The translations under genes were made by a program, and so were the position numbers. Positions 1 through 7,144 of a stretch of 18,241 bases of DNA are shown here, piece after piece; the stretch's first letter is position 1, and every line of letters starts with the position of its first letter. The stretch is from Gammaproteobacteria bacterium. GTDB taxonomy: Bacteria > Pseudomonadota > Gammaproteobacteria > Woeseiales > Woeseiaceae. The DNA is taken from positions 1 to 18,241 of the forward strand of contig NYWX01000037.1 of the NCBI GenBank assembly GCA_002685275.1, read 5' to 3'. The notes beneath the pieces were generated by a model that saw nothing but the letters and a program-made list of their open reading frames with translations, was not told the origin of the DNA and searched no databases.

Positions 1-1740
1 CGTAGAGAAATGCTAAAACGTTATGGTGAGGATACTTACACTGCAGGGTATCAGGTAGTAACATCATTAGATTCACGCATGCAAAAAGCTTCTAATTATG
101 CTCTACGTAATGGGCTACTCGAGTTCACTCGTAGACGTGGATATCGTGGCCCGCTCTCAAAGATTGATCTTAGTGAAGAACTATTGTCTCTTCCCCCCAA
201 AACATGGCCTCTTGAAACACTAGAGCCGTTAAATCAATATGCTCCTGGTGGGTTGTCATTAGCAGTTGTAGCTGAAATTTTTGAAAATAATAATGTAAAA
301 ATAATCTTTCAAGATGGAGGTGATGAAATTTTACCGTGGTCTGGTCTTAGCTGGGCAAGCTCTTTTATTGATCGTGAAAATCGTGGTCCGTCTCCAAAAT
401 CTGTAAAAGAAATTTTAGCCATTGGTGATGTTATTTATGTAATGCCAACTACCAACGGAACTTGGGCGCTAGCACAAATTCCAGATGCACAGGCAGCGCT
501 TGTATCAATGGATCCATATGACGGAGCCATTGCTGCTTTAACAGGCGGTTTTGATTACACAACAAGTAAATTTAACCGTGCAAGACAAGCATATCGTCAG
601 CCAGGGTCCGCTTTTAAACCGTTCATTTATTCAGCAGCTCTAGAGCACGGAAATACAACAGCAACTGTTGTTTTAGATGCGCCGGTTGTAATCAGTTCGG
701 CTGAGCTTGAAGCAATCTGGAGGCCTATCAATTACAGTGGCCGCTTTTATGGACCAACTCGAATGCGTGAAGCGTTAGTTCGATCGATGAATTTAGTATC
801 AGTACGCTTGCTTCTATTTGAAACTGGTATTAGAAATGCAGTTAAACACATCAAAAATTTTGGATTTAATGATGCAACACTTATCAAAAATGGATCACTT
901 GCACTGGGTGGTGGGGATGCGTCTGTATTAGATATGGCTCAAGGATATGCAATAATTGCAAATGGTGGTTATGGCATAAAACCATACATTATAAATTCTA
1001 TATTTAGCTCCAAAGGCGAAACATTATACCAAGCTAAACCTGCTGTTGTGTGTCACGAATGCTTAGAGAAAGGATCAGAAAAACCTATTATTGTTGAGGA
1101 ATTTGCTGCGGAAAGGGCACTTAATCGAGAGATGATGTTAGAAGAAATAGCTAATGTAGTAGATTCATATCGACCTACAGCAATTGATGCTCCAGAATTA
1201 TTTGAACATATAAATGCTGCGCCACAATCAATAACCCCTCAAAATGCATATTTGGTTCAAGACATGATGCGTGACGTAGTAAGACGTGGCACGGGAATTC
1301 GAGCGCGAAGGGAACTAGGAAGGTCAGATTTATCCGGAAAGACTGGCACATCAAATGATAGAAGAGATGCTTGGTTTGGCGGTTTCAATGCTGATATTGC
1401 CGCAGTTGTCTGGGTAGGCTATGACGATTCACAACCTCTTGGCCCAAAAGAAGAAGGTTCACGTACGGCACTGCCTATTTGGATTGAGTTTGCTCGCATA
1501 GCACTCGAAAATATTCCAGAGCATCAGATGCCAATGCCAGAAGGTATAGTATCTGTTCGTATTAATAAAGAGACTGGTTGCCCAGCAAGAGCAAGTCAAT
1601 CCAATGTAATTTTTGAGGTGTTCCGTGAAAACAATGTGCCTCAATGTGAGCAATTTGATGAAATTGCAGATCCATTCAATAATGCAGCAGAGGCCGATTC
1701 GACATCAAAAAAGGATAATGGAAGCGAAAGTCTTTTTTAA
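1..1740 (+). CDS. mrcA: Penicillin-binding protein 1A, C-terminal part (5' truncated by window)
   Basis: This is the 3' part of a class A penicillin-binding protein, a periplasmic inner-membrane enzyme that polymerises and cross-links peptidoglycan. The reading frame is open from base 1, so the real start and the glycosyltransferase domain lie outside the window. Numbered from the first ATG (base 10), the transpeptidase motifs are all present: SAFK with nucleophile S200 and K203, SMN at 259-261, and KTGTS from K444. The stretch before S200, about residues 80-165, fits the OB-like insert typical of PBP1A rather than PBP1B. The opening residues, with YTAGYQVVTSLDSRMQ, match the linker that follows the glycosyltransferase domain in PBP1A. 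The tail after residue 555 is polar and probably disordered. A conserved gene of unknown function follows after 17 bp on the same strand. Identity is confident; only the missing N-terminus is unknown. Confidence 0.95.
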   Translation, partial: RREMLKRYGEDTYTAGYQVVTSLDSRMQKASNYALRNGLLEFTRRRGYRGPLSKIDLSEELLSLPPKTWPLETLEPLNQYAPGGLSLAVVAEIFENNNVKIIFQDGGDEILPWSGLSWASSFIDRENRGPSPKSVKEILAIGDVIYVMPTTNGTWALAQIPDAQAALVSMDPYDGAIAALTGGFDYTTSKFNRARQAYRQPGSAFKPFIYSAALEHGNTTATVVLDAPVVISSAELEAIWRPINYSGRFYGPTRMREALVRSMNLVSVRLLLFETGIRNAVKHIKNFGFNDATLIKNGSLALGGGDASVLDMAQGYAIIANGGYGIKPYIINSIFSSKGETLYQAKPAVVCHECLEKGSEKPIIVEEFAAERALNREMMLEEIANVVDSYRPTAIDAPELFEHINAAPQSITPQNAYLVQDMMRDVVRRGTGIRARRELGRSDLSGKTGTSNDRRDAWFGGFNADIAAVVWVGYDDSQPLGPKEEGSRTALPIWIEFARIALENIPEHQMPMPEGIVSVRINKETGCPARASQSNVIFEVFRENNVPQCEQFDEIADPFNNAAEADSTSKKDNGSESLF

Positions 1741-1757
1741 CTTTAAATACAAATTTT

Positions 1758-2369
1758 ATGAATAAAAGACTTACTAATAATTTAAAAAGAGAGCGCCAGG
1801 TGATTGCTCAAGAATCTGCACGTATTATGATTGGTCATGGCATTCGTGATTATAGTCATGCAAAACAAAAAGCAGCCGATCGACTTAACATGAGCTCAAA
1901 TGGATCTCTACCCAGTAATAAAGAAATTGAATTAGCCATTTCAGAACAATTACAAATATTTGATAGCAAGAATCATGAAAAATTATTGAGAAAGATGCGA
2001 AAGACAGCACTCTCAATAATGCAAATTTTTAAAGCCTATTCACCACGTCTAGTAGGTCCTGTTCTTAAAGGAACTGCAGATAAAAACTCTGCAATTAATT
2101 TTCATATTTTCACTGATAGCCCCGAGTCAATTGCTTTTGAAATTACTAATATGAATATTAAATTTAAATCATACGAACGTAGACTAAAAACATGTCATGG
2201 AAATTTCGCAATGTACGCAGGATTTGAATTCAATTTTAACAATGAAATAATTCAAATAACTATATTTCCATTTGACGGGATCAGGCAGTCGCCGAATTCG
2301 CCTATCAATGGAAAGCCAATGAAACGAGCAGATATAAATGTTGTTATAAATTTACTCGCAAACGTATGA
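1758..2369 (+). CDS. Conserved gammaproteobacterial protein, nucleotidyltransferase-like, function unknown
   Basis: A 203-residue soluble protein with no signal peptide or membrane segment. The N-terminal third is helical and basic, with a conserved-looking RIM-(x)5-RDY-(x)2-AKxKAADRL pattern, then SLPSNKEIE near residues 50-58. The middle holds PRLVGPVLKGTA (about residues 95-106), then a predicted alpha/beta stretch with HIFTDSPESIAFE. The end has GKPMKRAD near 185-192. I recognise this pattern as a family widespread in gammaproteobacteria. It is often called nucleotidyltransferase domain protein and sometimes misannotated as a UDP-N-acetylmuramate ligase; it has no Mur-ligase ATP loop. Its biochemical role is not known to me. 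It lies 17 bp after mrcA and meets gltA tail to tail with a 23-bp gap. The ATG has only a weak ribosome binding site, which fits co-transcription with mrcA. Confidence 0.85.
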   Translation: MNKRLTNNLKRERQVIAQESARIMIGHGIRDYSHAKQKAADRLNMSSNGSLPSNKEIELAISEQLQIFDSKNHEKLLRKMRKTALSIMQIFKAYSPRLVGPVLKGTADKNSAINFHIFTDSPESIAFEITNMNIKFKSYERRLKTCHGNFAMYAGFEFNFNNEIIQITIFPFDGIRQSPNSPINGKPMKRADINVVINLLANV

Positions 2370-2392
2370 ATAAATTATTATGAAAAATATAG

Positions 2393-3685
2393 TTATCGAT
2401 CGTTGATGAGTACATAATCTCTTGCAACTGGGCCTTTATAAAGCTGACGTGGTCGAGCTATTTTACCTTTAGGGTTAATAATCATTTCCCGCCAGTGCGC
2501 TGTCCATCCTACAGAGCGTCCAAGTGCAAACATAACAGTAAACATAGATGGTGGAATTCCTAAAGCACGATAAATAATACCTGAGTAAAAATCGACATTA
2601 GGATATAAGTTTCTTTCTTTAAAATAATCATCTTTCAAGGCGACTTGTTCAAGCTCTTGAGCAAGATCAAAAAGAGGCGTATCTTTTCGATTCATCTTTT
2701 TCAGTACTTTATAACACATTTCTCTAATTATCGTGGCACGTGGATCGAAGCTTTTATAAACCCTATGTCCAAAACCCATCAATCGAAACGGGTCATTTTT
2801 GTCTTTGGCTTTTTCAACATACTTACTAATCTGGCTAACGTCACCAATTTCTTCAAGCATTTCAAGGACGGCTTCATTTGCACCGCCATGTGCAGGGCCC
2901 CAAAGGGCTGAAATTCCAGCTGCAATGGCAGAATATGGATTAGCCCCAGAACTTCCAGCCATTCTTACTGTAGATGTCGAGCAGTTTTGCTCATGATCAG
3001 CATGTAGAATGAATAACAAATCTAATGCCTCTGCTGCAATAGGATCTATTTGATAAGGCTCAGCAGGCACTGCAAACAACATATGAAGAAGGTTTTCACA
3101 ATAATTTAAATCATTGCGAGGATAAATAAATGGTTGTCCACTATTAAGTTTATATGCTGCAGCAGCTACGGTAGGTAATTTAGCTAAGATTCGATGAGCA
3201 AAAATATCTCGATGCTCAGGATTCGAAGCATCCATTTCTTCATGGTAATAAGCAGACATGGAACCAACAACAGCTGACAAAATAGCCATTGGATGCGCAT
3301 CATAACGAAATCCCTTGAAAAAACTCAGCATACCCTCGTTAAGCATCGTATGAAGACGAATATTTGCATCAAACTTTTCAAGCTCTTGAGTTGTTGGCAA
3401 TTCACCATGAAGCAACAAATAGGAAACTTCTATAAAACTAGAATTCTTAGCGAGTTGCTCAACCGGGTAACCCCGATACATCAGCACACCTTTTTCGCCA
3501 TCGATGAATGTTATATCTGATTCACAACTACCTGTTGATAAAAATCCAGGATCATAAGTAAGGACCCCCTGATCTTGATATAGTCTTGCTATATCAATTA
3601 CATCAGGTCCAATAGTACCGCTTAGAACTTGTAAATCCGTTTCCAAGCCATCCGGACTTTTTAGGTAATATCTTTTCTTACTCAT
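2393..3685 (-). CDS. gltA: Citrate synthase (type II)
   Basis: Condenses oxaloacetate and acetyl-CoA to citrate, the entry step of the TCA cycle, in the cytoplasm. The length of 430 residues matches the type II enzyme, which is hexameric and NADH-sensitive in many Gram-negatives. The catalytic residues can be located: H266 in GPAHGG, H307 in GFGHRVY and D365 in NVDFYSG. These correspond to His264, His305 and Asp362 of the E. coli enzyme. [12 protein letters not shown] near the C-terminus is also typical. The ATG is preceded by an AAGGAAC ribosome binding site. The gene has its own promoter candidate in the 118-bp gap behind rpmE2. It ends 23 bp from the end of the converging upstream gene, and I see no clear terminator hairpin there. 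No sdh or other TCA gene is adjacent. Confidence 0.98.
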   Translation of the reverse strand: MSKKRYYLKSPDGLETDLQVLSGTIGPDVIDIARLYQDQGVLTYDPGFLSTGSCESDITFIDGEKGVLMYRGYPVEQLAKNSSFIEVSYLLLHGELPTTQELEKFDANIRLHTMLNEGMLSFFKGFRYDAHPMAILSAVVGSMSAYYHEEMDASNPEHRDIFAHRILAKLPTVAAAAYKLNSGQPFIYPRNDLNYCENLLHMLFAVPAEPYQIDPIAAEALDLLFILHADHEQNCSTSTVRMAGSSGANPYSAIAAGISALWGPAHGGANEAVLEMLEEIGDVSQISKYVEKAKDKNDPFRLMGFGHRVYKSFDPRATIIREMCYKVLKKMNRKDTPLFDLAQELEQVALKDDYFKERNLYPNVDFYSGIIYRALGIPPSMFTVMFALGRSVGWTAHWREMIINPKGKIARPRQLYKGPVARDYVLINDR

Positions 3686-3762
3686 CTTGTTCCTTTTAAT
3701 TCTTGAACTTCAATATTATTGAGCATAACAAAACACTCAGCAATTTGAGATATTGAAAAGTC

Positions 3763-3791
3763 ATTATATAAAGATACTGGAAGACAGTCAG
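3763..3791 (-). promoter_or_regulatory. Candidate sigma-70 promoter for gltA
   Basis: On the minus strand, CTGACT (-35, plus positions 3786-3791) and a perfect TATAAT (-10, 3763-3768) are separated by exactly 17 bp. Transcription would start about 70 nt before the gltA ATG. The call rests on sequence match and position only. Confidence 0.55.
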
Positions 3792-3803
3792 AATATCTTG
3801 AGA

Positions 3804-4046
3804 TTAACTTTTGCCGTATTTTTTACGGAACTTGTCAACTCGACCGCCAGAATCAACTAATTTTTGCTGACCTGTATAAAAAGGATGAGAAGCGCTTGAC
3901 ACGTCAATACTCAAGTATGGGTAACTTTGACCTTCAAACTCTTTGGTCGCAGAGGTTGGCACCGTAGAGTGAATTAAGAAATATTTATCTACAGAAGTAT
4001 CATGAAAAAGAACCTCACGGTATTCTGGGTGGGTATCAGGTTTCAT
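3804..4046 (-). CDS. rpmE2: 50S ribosomal protein L31, type B (zinc-independent)
   Basis: Small 80-residue protein of the large ribosomal subunit, in the bridge region between 50S and 30S. The opening HPEYREVLFHDTSVDKYF and the later SHPFYTG and GRVDKF motifs are those of the type B form. There is no cysteine at all, so the zinc-binding CxxC motifs of classical L31 are absent. In E. coli and others the type B paralogue is induced on zinc starvation through Zur. Here I see no Zur-like palindrome in front of the gene, so it may be the constitutive or only L31; the rest of the genome would be needed to tell. A good GGGAGAAC ribosome binding site precedes the ATG. gltA follows in the same direction after 118 bp, with its own promoter candidate. 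Confidence 0.95.
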   Translation of the reverse strand: MKPDTHPEYREVLFHDTSVDKYFLIHSTVPTSATKEFEGQSYPYLSIDVSSASHPFYTGQQKLVDSGGRVDKFRKKYGKS

Positions 4047-4088
4047 TTTAAAGTTCTCCCAAACACATTACTTCACAAAAGGGCGCGT

Positions 4089-4117
4089 AGGATATAAGGA
4101 AGTGAGGTTCTCCGCAA
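4089..4117 (-). promoter_or_regulatory. Candidate promoter for rpmE2
   Basis: On the minus strand, TTGCGG (-35, plus positions 4112-4117) is followed after 17 bp by TATCCT (-10, 4089-4094). That would give a leader of about 36-40 nt. The match is moderate (TTG plus TAT..T). The DnaA-box cluster starts 10 bp upstream of this -35, in the usual place for an activator or repressor. Confidence 0.4.
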
Positions 4118-4126
4118 GTCCCATTT

Positions 4127-4161
4127 TTATCCACAGAACCTGTGGACAAAACTGTGGATGG
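4127..4161. promoter_or_regulatory. Cluster of DnaA-box sequences
   Basis: Three 9-mers lie within 35 bp. TTATCCACA at 4127-4135 is a perfect consensus DnaA box on the plus strand. TGTGGACAA at 4141-4149 reads TTGTCCACA on the minus strand, one mismatch. TGTGGATGG at 4153-4161 reads CCATCCACA on the minus strand and is degenerate. The first two form a palindrome, TCCACAG-AAC-CTGTGGA (4130-4146). The last two form direct repeats of CTGTGGA 12 bp apart, about one helical turn. DnaA binding is inferred from the consensus. Confidence 0.6.
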
Positions 4162-4274
4162 AAATTGAGTGAATGCTCTAAGCTACGGTTTTTCATAGAT
4201 CGTTGTTAAAATGCCTAATTTTTGTTCAATTTCTATTGGTATTAAAAAACAATAACTTACAAGGTATTTGCAAT

Positions 4275-4305
4275 AAAAAAAGTTAGCAGACAGCTCTCTC
4301 TGACT
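4275..4305 (-). terminator. Candidate intrinsic terminator of the rph-rdgB-hemW operon
   Basis: Read on the minus strand, AGTCAGA, an 8-nt loop, TCTG, a 3-nt bulge and ACT form an imperfect stem. It is followed at once by seven T residues (plus-strand A run at 4275-4281). It lies about 105 bp past the hemW stop. The stem is modest, so confidence is limited. Confidence 0.4.
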
Positions 4306-4329
4306 GATAATAAAGGCATAGATGCGAAT

Positions 4330-4338
4330 TGTGCATAA
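4330..4338 (-). promoter_or_regulatory. Further DnaA box
   Basis: TGTGCATAA reads TTATGCACA on the minus strand, a full match to the TTATNCACA consensus. It lies about 170 bp from the main cluster, across the A+T-rich stretch. Alone it could be chance; its closeness to a perfect box makes it worth noting. Confidence 0.4.
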
Positions 4339-4346
4339 GAGAATAA

Positions 4347-4365
4347 CTTGTAATACTCTTACAAG
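4347..4365. repeat. Perfect 7-bp inverted repeat behind hemW
   Basis: CTTGTAA, the loop TACTC, then TTACAAG. On the minus strand it is followed by the T-rich but interrupted TTATTCTCTTAT, so it could be a first, weak terminator 45 bp after hemW. It could also be part of the origin-like element. Confidence 0.35.
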
Positions 4366-4409
4366 GTGTCTAATTAAATTGGAAAGCTCAACCCTTGCAG
4401 TTAATCTAT

Positions 4410-5570
4410 TTAAGATCCAACGTTATTAACGATAAATTCAGACTGTAAATCATTTAAAAAACGGCGCCCCAAAGTTGTTGGAATCCAAAATTTGTTATTC
4501 TCCTGCTTAATAAGACCCTTTCTTCTAACATTTGCAATTGCGCTCATCAAATCAGTTACTGTTAAACCAGTTCTTGTAGTAAACAAATAATCCGTAAAGC
4601 CCTCATTAAGTCTAAGGGCATTAAGCATAAACTCAAATATTATATCGCTTTTTTCCAGACATCTTAATTCTTCGCCAAACCCTTTAGTCTCTTGCATAAT
4701 CATATATTGCAATGGGTTCGTTGGTTTTTGATAACGATATATCTTTGAAGAAAGAGTAATTTTACCATGTGCACCCGCTCCAACTGCAAGATAATCGCCA
4801 AAGGACCAATAGTTGAGGTTATGCTGGCACCGATCTTGTCCTTTTGAATATGCAGAAACTTCATATTGTTGATAGCCAGCACAATTAAGAATCTTTTGCC
4901 CACTGTCTTGAATATCGAAAATTGCTTCATCATTGGGAAGATTATTAGGTGGTTTTTTATAAAAAACGGTATTTGGTTCCAAAGTTAATTGATACCAAGA
5001 AATATGATTAGGACGCAGATCAATTGCACAAGACAAATCTGACATTGCTGCCTCTAAATCCTGATTAGGCAAGCCATACATTATGTCAATATTAATATTT
5101 TTAAAGCCAGCTGCTCTAGCGCTAATAAAAGCACGTGAAGTATCTTCACTATTATGAACACGGCCCAGTAACTTCAAACTATTATTATTAAAACTTTGTG
5201 CCCCAATAGATAATCTTGTAATACCTGCATCTAAATAACCAGTAGGTAAATCATATTCCAAAGCGCCTGGATTTTCTTCCATAGTAATTTCAGCGTTCTT
5301 TGCAACAGAAAAATACTGCTTTGCACCATCAATTATTTGAAAGATTTCTTCTGAAGTGAAAAGACTTGGTGTTCCCCCTCCAAGGAAGATTGTTTGAATC
5401 TCTCTACCATTAACTCTAAATGATTGTTGCTTCATATCATGCAGTAATGCCATGACATAGCGTTCCTTTGGTATATTTTTACCAGCACGATGTGAATTAA
5501 AATCACAATAAGGGCACTTTTTTATACACCATGGTAAATGAATATATAAAGATAATGGCACTTTCATCAT
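4410..5570 (-). CDS. hemW: Radical SAM heme chaperone HemW (HemN-like)
   Basis: A 386-residue radical SAM protein that binds heme and is thought to deliver it to respiratory enzymes. Older annotations call this family oxygen-independent coproporphyrinogen III oxidase. The 4Fe-4S motif CIKKCPYC has cysteines at 15, 19 and 22. In HemW the motif ends after these three cysteines, whereas true HemN carries an extra cysteine. GGGTPSLF (64-71) is the SAM-binding glycine motif. IGAQSFN, IDIMYGLPNQ and the later CQHNLNYWSFGDY block are all HemW-like. The C-terminal 80 residues fit the winged-helix-like HemW tail. The start is the first of two adjacent ATGs; its ATGA overlaps the rdgB stop, indicating translational coupling in the rph-rdgB-hemW operon. 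Confidence 0.95.
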   Translation of the reverse strand: MMKVPLSLYIHLPWCIKKCPYCDFNSHRAGKNIPKERYVMALLHDMKQQSFRVNGREIQTIFLGGGTPSLFTSEEIFQIIDGAKQYFSVAKNAEITMEENPGALEYDLPTGYLDAGITRLSIGAQSFNNNSLKLLGRVHNSEDTSRAFISARAAGFKNINIDIMYGLPNQDLEAAMSDLSCAIDLRPNHISWYQLTLEPNTVFYKKPPNNLPNDEAIFDIQDSGQKILNCAGYQQYEVSAYSKGQDRCQHNLNYWSFGDYLAVGAGAHGKITLSSKIYRYQKPTNPLQYMIMQETKGFGEELRCLEKSDIIFEFMLNALRLNEGFTDYLFTTRTGLTVTDLMSAIANVRRKGLIKQENNKFWIPTTLGRRFLNDLQSEFIVNNVGS

Positions 5571-6166
5571 GTGTATTTTTTTTTGATCAAATCAACTAAT
5601 CTACGTAAAGCTTTACCACGATGACTTAAAATATTTTTCTTTTGAACGCTTAACTCAGCTGAACTACAACCACACTCTGGAATAAAAAATAAAGGATCAT
5701 AACCAAAACCTCCTTCACCATTTAACTCATGCAATATTTCCCCAGACCATAATCCCTCTGCAATGAGTGGTTTATGATCTGCATTAACAAAAGTAGCAAC
5801 GCAATGAAACGTAGCTGCCCTGTCATCAATGTCTTCTAAGGCATTAAGTAACTTAATATTGTTAGCGCTATCATCCCCGTGCTTACCAGCATATCTAGCT
5901 GAGTGGACTCCTGGCTTGCCGTTGAGTGCATCAACTGTAAGCCCAGAATCATCGGCGATTGATGGTAGTCCAGTCACTTTTGCAGCGTGACGGGCCTTGA
6001 TAAGGGAATTTTCTTGAAAACTCTTTCCGTTCTCAACAGCATCTGTCACGCTATACTCAGACTGTGCTATAACTTCAATTTTAAGGCCTTTCAATAACTC
6101 AGAAATTTCTTTGATCTTACCTGCATTGCTCGTTGCCATAACAATCTTGGTTAAAGAAAGGCTCAC
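5567..6166 (-). CDS. rdgB: dITP/XTP pyrophosphatase (Ham1 family)
   Basis: Hydrolyses the non-canonical purine nucleotides dITP, ITP and XTP to monophosphates, keeping them out of DNA and RNA. The protein has 199 residues. The substrate and metal motifs are present: TSNAGKIKE (12-20), ADDSGL with acidic pair D72-D73, GVHSARYAG (86-94), FGYDPLF (154-160) and SHRGKAL (181-187). The start is GTG, not ATG. It gives the complete first beta strand (TKIVMATSN) and sits 7 nt after a GAGG ribosome binding site (plus 6174-6177). The next ATG, at 6139, would remove that strand. The start overlaps the rph stop (GTGA) and the stop overlaps the hemW start, so the three genes are tightly coupled. Confidence 0.96.
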   Translation of the reverse strand: MSLSLTKIVMATSNAGKIKEISELLKGLKIEVIAQSEYSVTDAVENGKSFQENSLIKARHAAKVTGLPSIADDSGLTVDALNGKPGVHSARYAGKHGDDSANNIKLLNALEDIDDRAATFHCVATFVNADHKPLIAEGLWSGEILHELNGEGGFGYDPLFFIPECGCSSAELSVQKKNILSHRGKALRRLVDLIKKKYT

Positions 6167-6888
6167 TTCAATGCCTCTATAATGGCCTTATTTTGTACAG
6201 ACATTATTTCTTTTATCCCAGATCGTGCAAAATCTAACATTATTGATAATTCTTTATCATTAAATGAATGATTTTCTGCTGTACCCTGAATTTCAATAAA
6301 ATTACCGGTAGAGTTCATCACTACATTCATATCTGTTTCAGCTTTAGAGTCTTCACTATAATCAAGATCAAGAACAGGCTTGCCATTATAAAGACCAACT
6401 GACACAGCAGCGACTTGCTCTACTAAAGGATTATTTTTTAATTTACTGTTATTGGTTAAACGATCCATAGCAATAGCTAACGCAACATAAGCGCCACTAA
6501 TAGAAACTGTACGTGTCCCTCCATCTGCTTGTAAAACATCACAATCAAGCGTTATCAGACGCTCACCTAAAATTTGCATATCTGTTACAGCTCTTAATGA
6601 CCTGCCTATTAAACGCTGTATTTCAATAGTTCTTCCGCCCTGTTTTCCTCGCGTTGCTTCACGGCTTGAGCGTTTATGTGTTGCAAAAGGTAACATTCCA
6701 TATTCACCAGTTACCCATCCCAAGCCCTTACCGCGCATCCAGCTAGGTACACGCTGATCAATACTAGCAGTACATAAAACCTGAGTGTCTCCAAAAGAAG
6801 CTAAAACACTTGCTTGCGCATGCTTTGTAAAATCTGTAACAAAAGAAATTTCCCTCATACTTGCCGCATCGCGTCCACTTGGGCGCAT
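6163..6888 (-). CDS. rph: Ribonuclease PH
   Basis: Phosphorolytic 3'-5' exoribonuclease that trims tRNA and rRNA 3' ends; it forms a hexameric ring. The 241 residues make up a complete protein. E. coli K-12 carries a frameshifted rph, but this copy is intact. The phosphate-binding residues fall at the family positions: R86 in [10 protein letters not shown] and T125-R126 in DGGTRT. The metal-site block LDLDYSEDS...AETDMN lies at 173-188. [10 protein letters not shown] (61-70) is also diagnostic. TTTGGAGAA in front of the ATG is a good ribosome binding site. It is the first gene of the rph-rdgB-hemW operon and stands back to back with yicC across 256 bp, a common gammaproteobacterial arrangement. 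Confidence 0.97.
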   Translation of the reverse strand: MRPSGRDAASMREISFVTDFTKHAQASVLASFGDTQVLCTASIDQRVPSWMRGKGLGWVTGEYGMLPFATHKRSSREATRGKQGGRTIEIQRLIGRSLRAVTDMQILGERLITLDCDVLQADGGTRTVSISGAYVALAIAMDRLTNNSKLKNNPLVEQVAAVSVGLYNGKPVLDLDYSEDSKAETDMNVVMNSTGNFIEIQGTAENHSFNDKELSIMLDFARSGIKEIMSVQNKAIIEALK

Positions 6889-6956
6889 AATTATTCTCCA
6901 AAATATTAAATTAATACTTAAATTAAATTTGATACAAGCTTTGTTAAAAAATAATC

Positions 6957-6972
6957 AACATCTTTAGATGTT
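6957..6972. repeat. Perfect 6-bp palindrome in the rph-yicC divergent region
   Basis: AACATC-TTTA-GATGTT, about 70 bp in front of the rph start. A TATAAT lies just upstream of it on the rph strand, so it would fall near the start of an rph transcript. It could be an operator or a leader hairpin; no regulator can be named. Confidence 0.3.
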
Positions 6973-7053
6973 AATATTATATTGTTTATTCAAATGTACA
7001 ATTACCAAATAATCTAAAAAAATGTCTGTATTCAAATAAAATAACCAAAATGT

Positions 7054-7082
7054 TTGGCCTATTTTAAATCAAAACATAGAAT
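7054..7082 (+). promoter_or_regulatory. Candidate promoter for yicC-gmk, with palindrome over the -35
   Basis: TTGGCC (-35, 7054-7059), a 17-bp spacer and TAGAAT (-10, 7077-7082) precede yicC by about 60 bp. A 13-bp palindrome, CCAAAATGTTTGG (7045-7057), overlaps the -35, as an operator would. The match to consensus is 4/6 and 5/6. Confidence 0.45.
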
Positions 7083-7097
7083 AGATTATTTAAAATA
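7060..7097. repeat. Perfect 10-bp inverted repeat around the yicC -10
   Basis: TATTTTAAAT (7060-7069) and ATTTAAAATA (7088-7097) are exact reverse complements separated by 18 nt and bracket the candidate -10. In A+T-rich DNA a chance origin is possible, but the length and placement suggest a looping operator or a leader structure. Confidence 0.35.
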
Positions 7098-7144
7098 AAA
7101 AATATAAATAGTTAGTTTTTAATTTAATCTGGAGACTTTAACTG

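Larger units (their letters stand above)
4047..4409. other. 363-bp gene-free region between hemW and rpmE2 with DnaA boxes
   Basis: No open frame of credible size or protein-like composition is seen. From the rpmE2 side the region holds the rpmE2 ribosome binding site and promoter candidate, then a cluster of DnaA-box sequences (4127-4161). A very A+T-rich stretch follows (about 4200-4283), then a candidate terminator for the hemW operon (4275-4305), another DnaA box (4330-4338) and a 7-bp perfect hairpin (4347-4365). AATAACTT and TTACAAGGT each occur twice, at 4251/4343 and 4257/4359 respectively. There are only two GATC sites in or at the edge of the region (4198 and about 4408). It may be origin-like or only a terminator-plus-promoter spacer. 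Confidence 0.6.

Noticed and set aside
2645..3520. Open frames of 65-88 codons on the plus strand inside gltA
   Set aside because: They lie antisense to a fully conserved gene, have no family resemblance and no ribosome binding signal.
4047..4126. A Zur box in front of rpmE2
   Set aside because: I looked for the A+T-centred palindrome typical of Zur sites and saw none.
4700..4933. 77-codon minus-strand frame inside hemW
   Set aside because: It is an out-of-frame shadow of hemW, whose conserved HNLNYW region covers this stretch.
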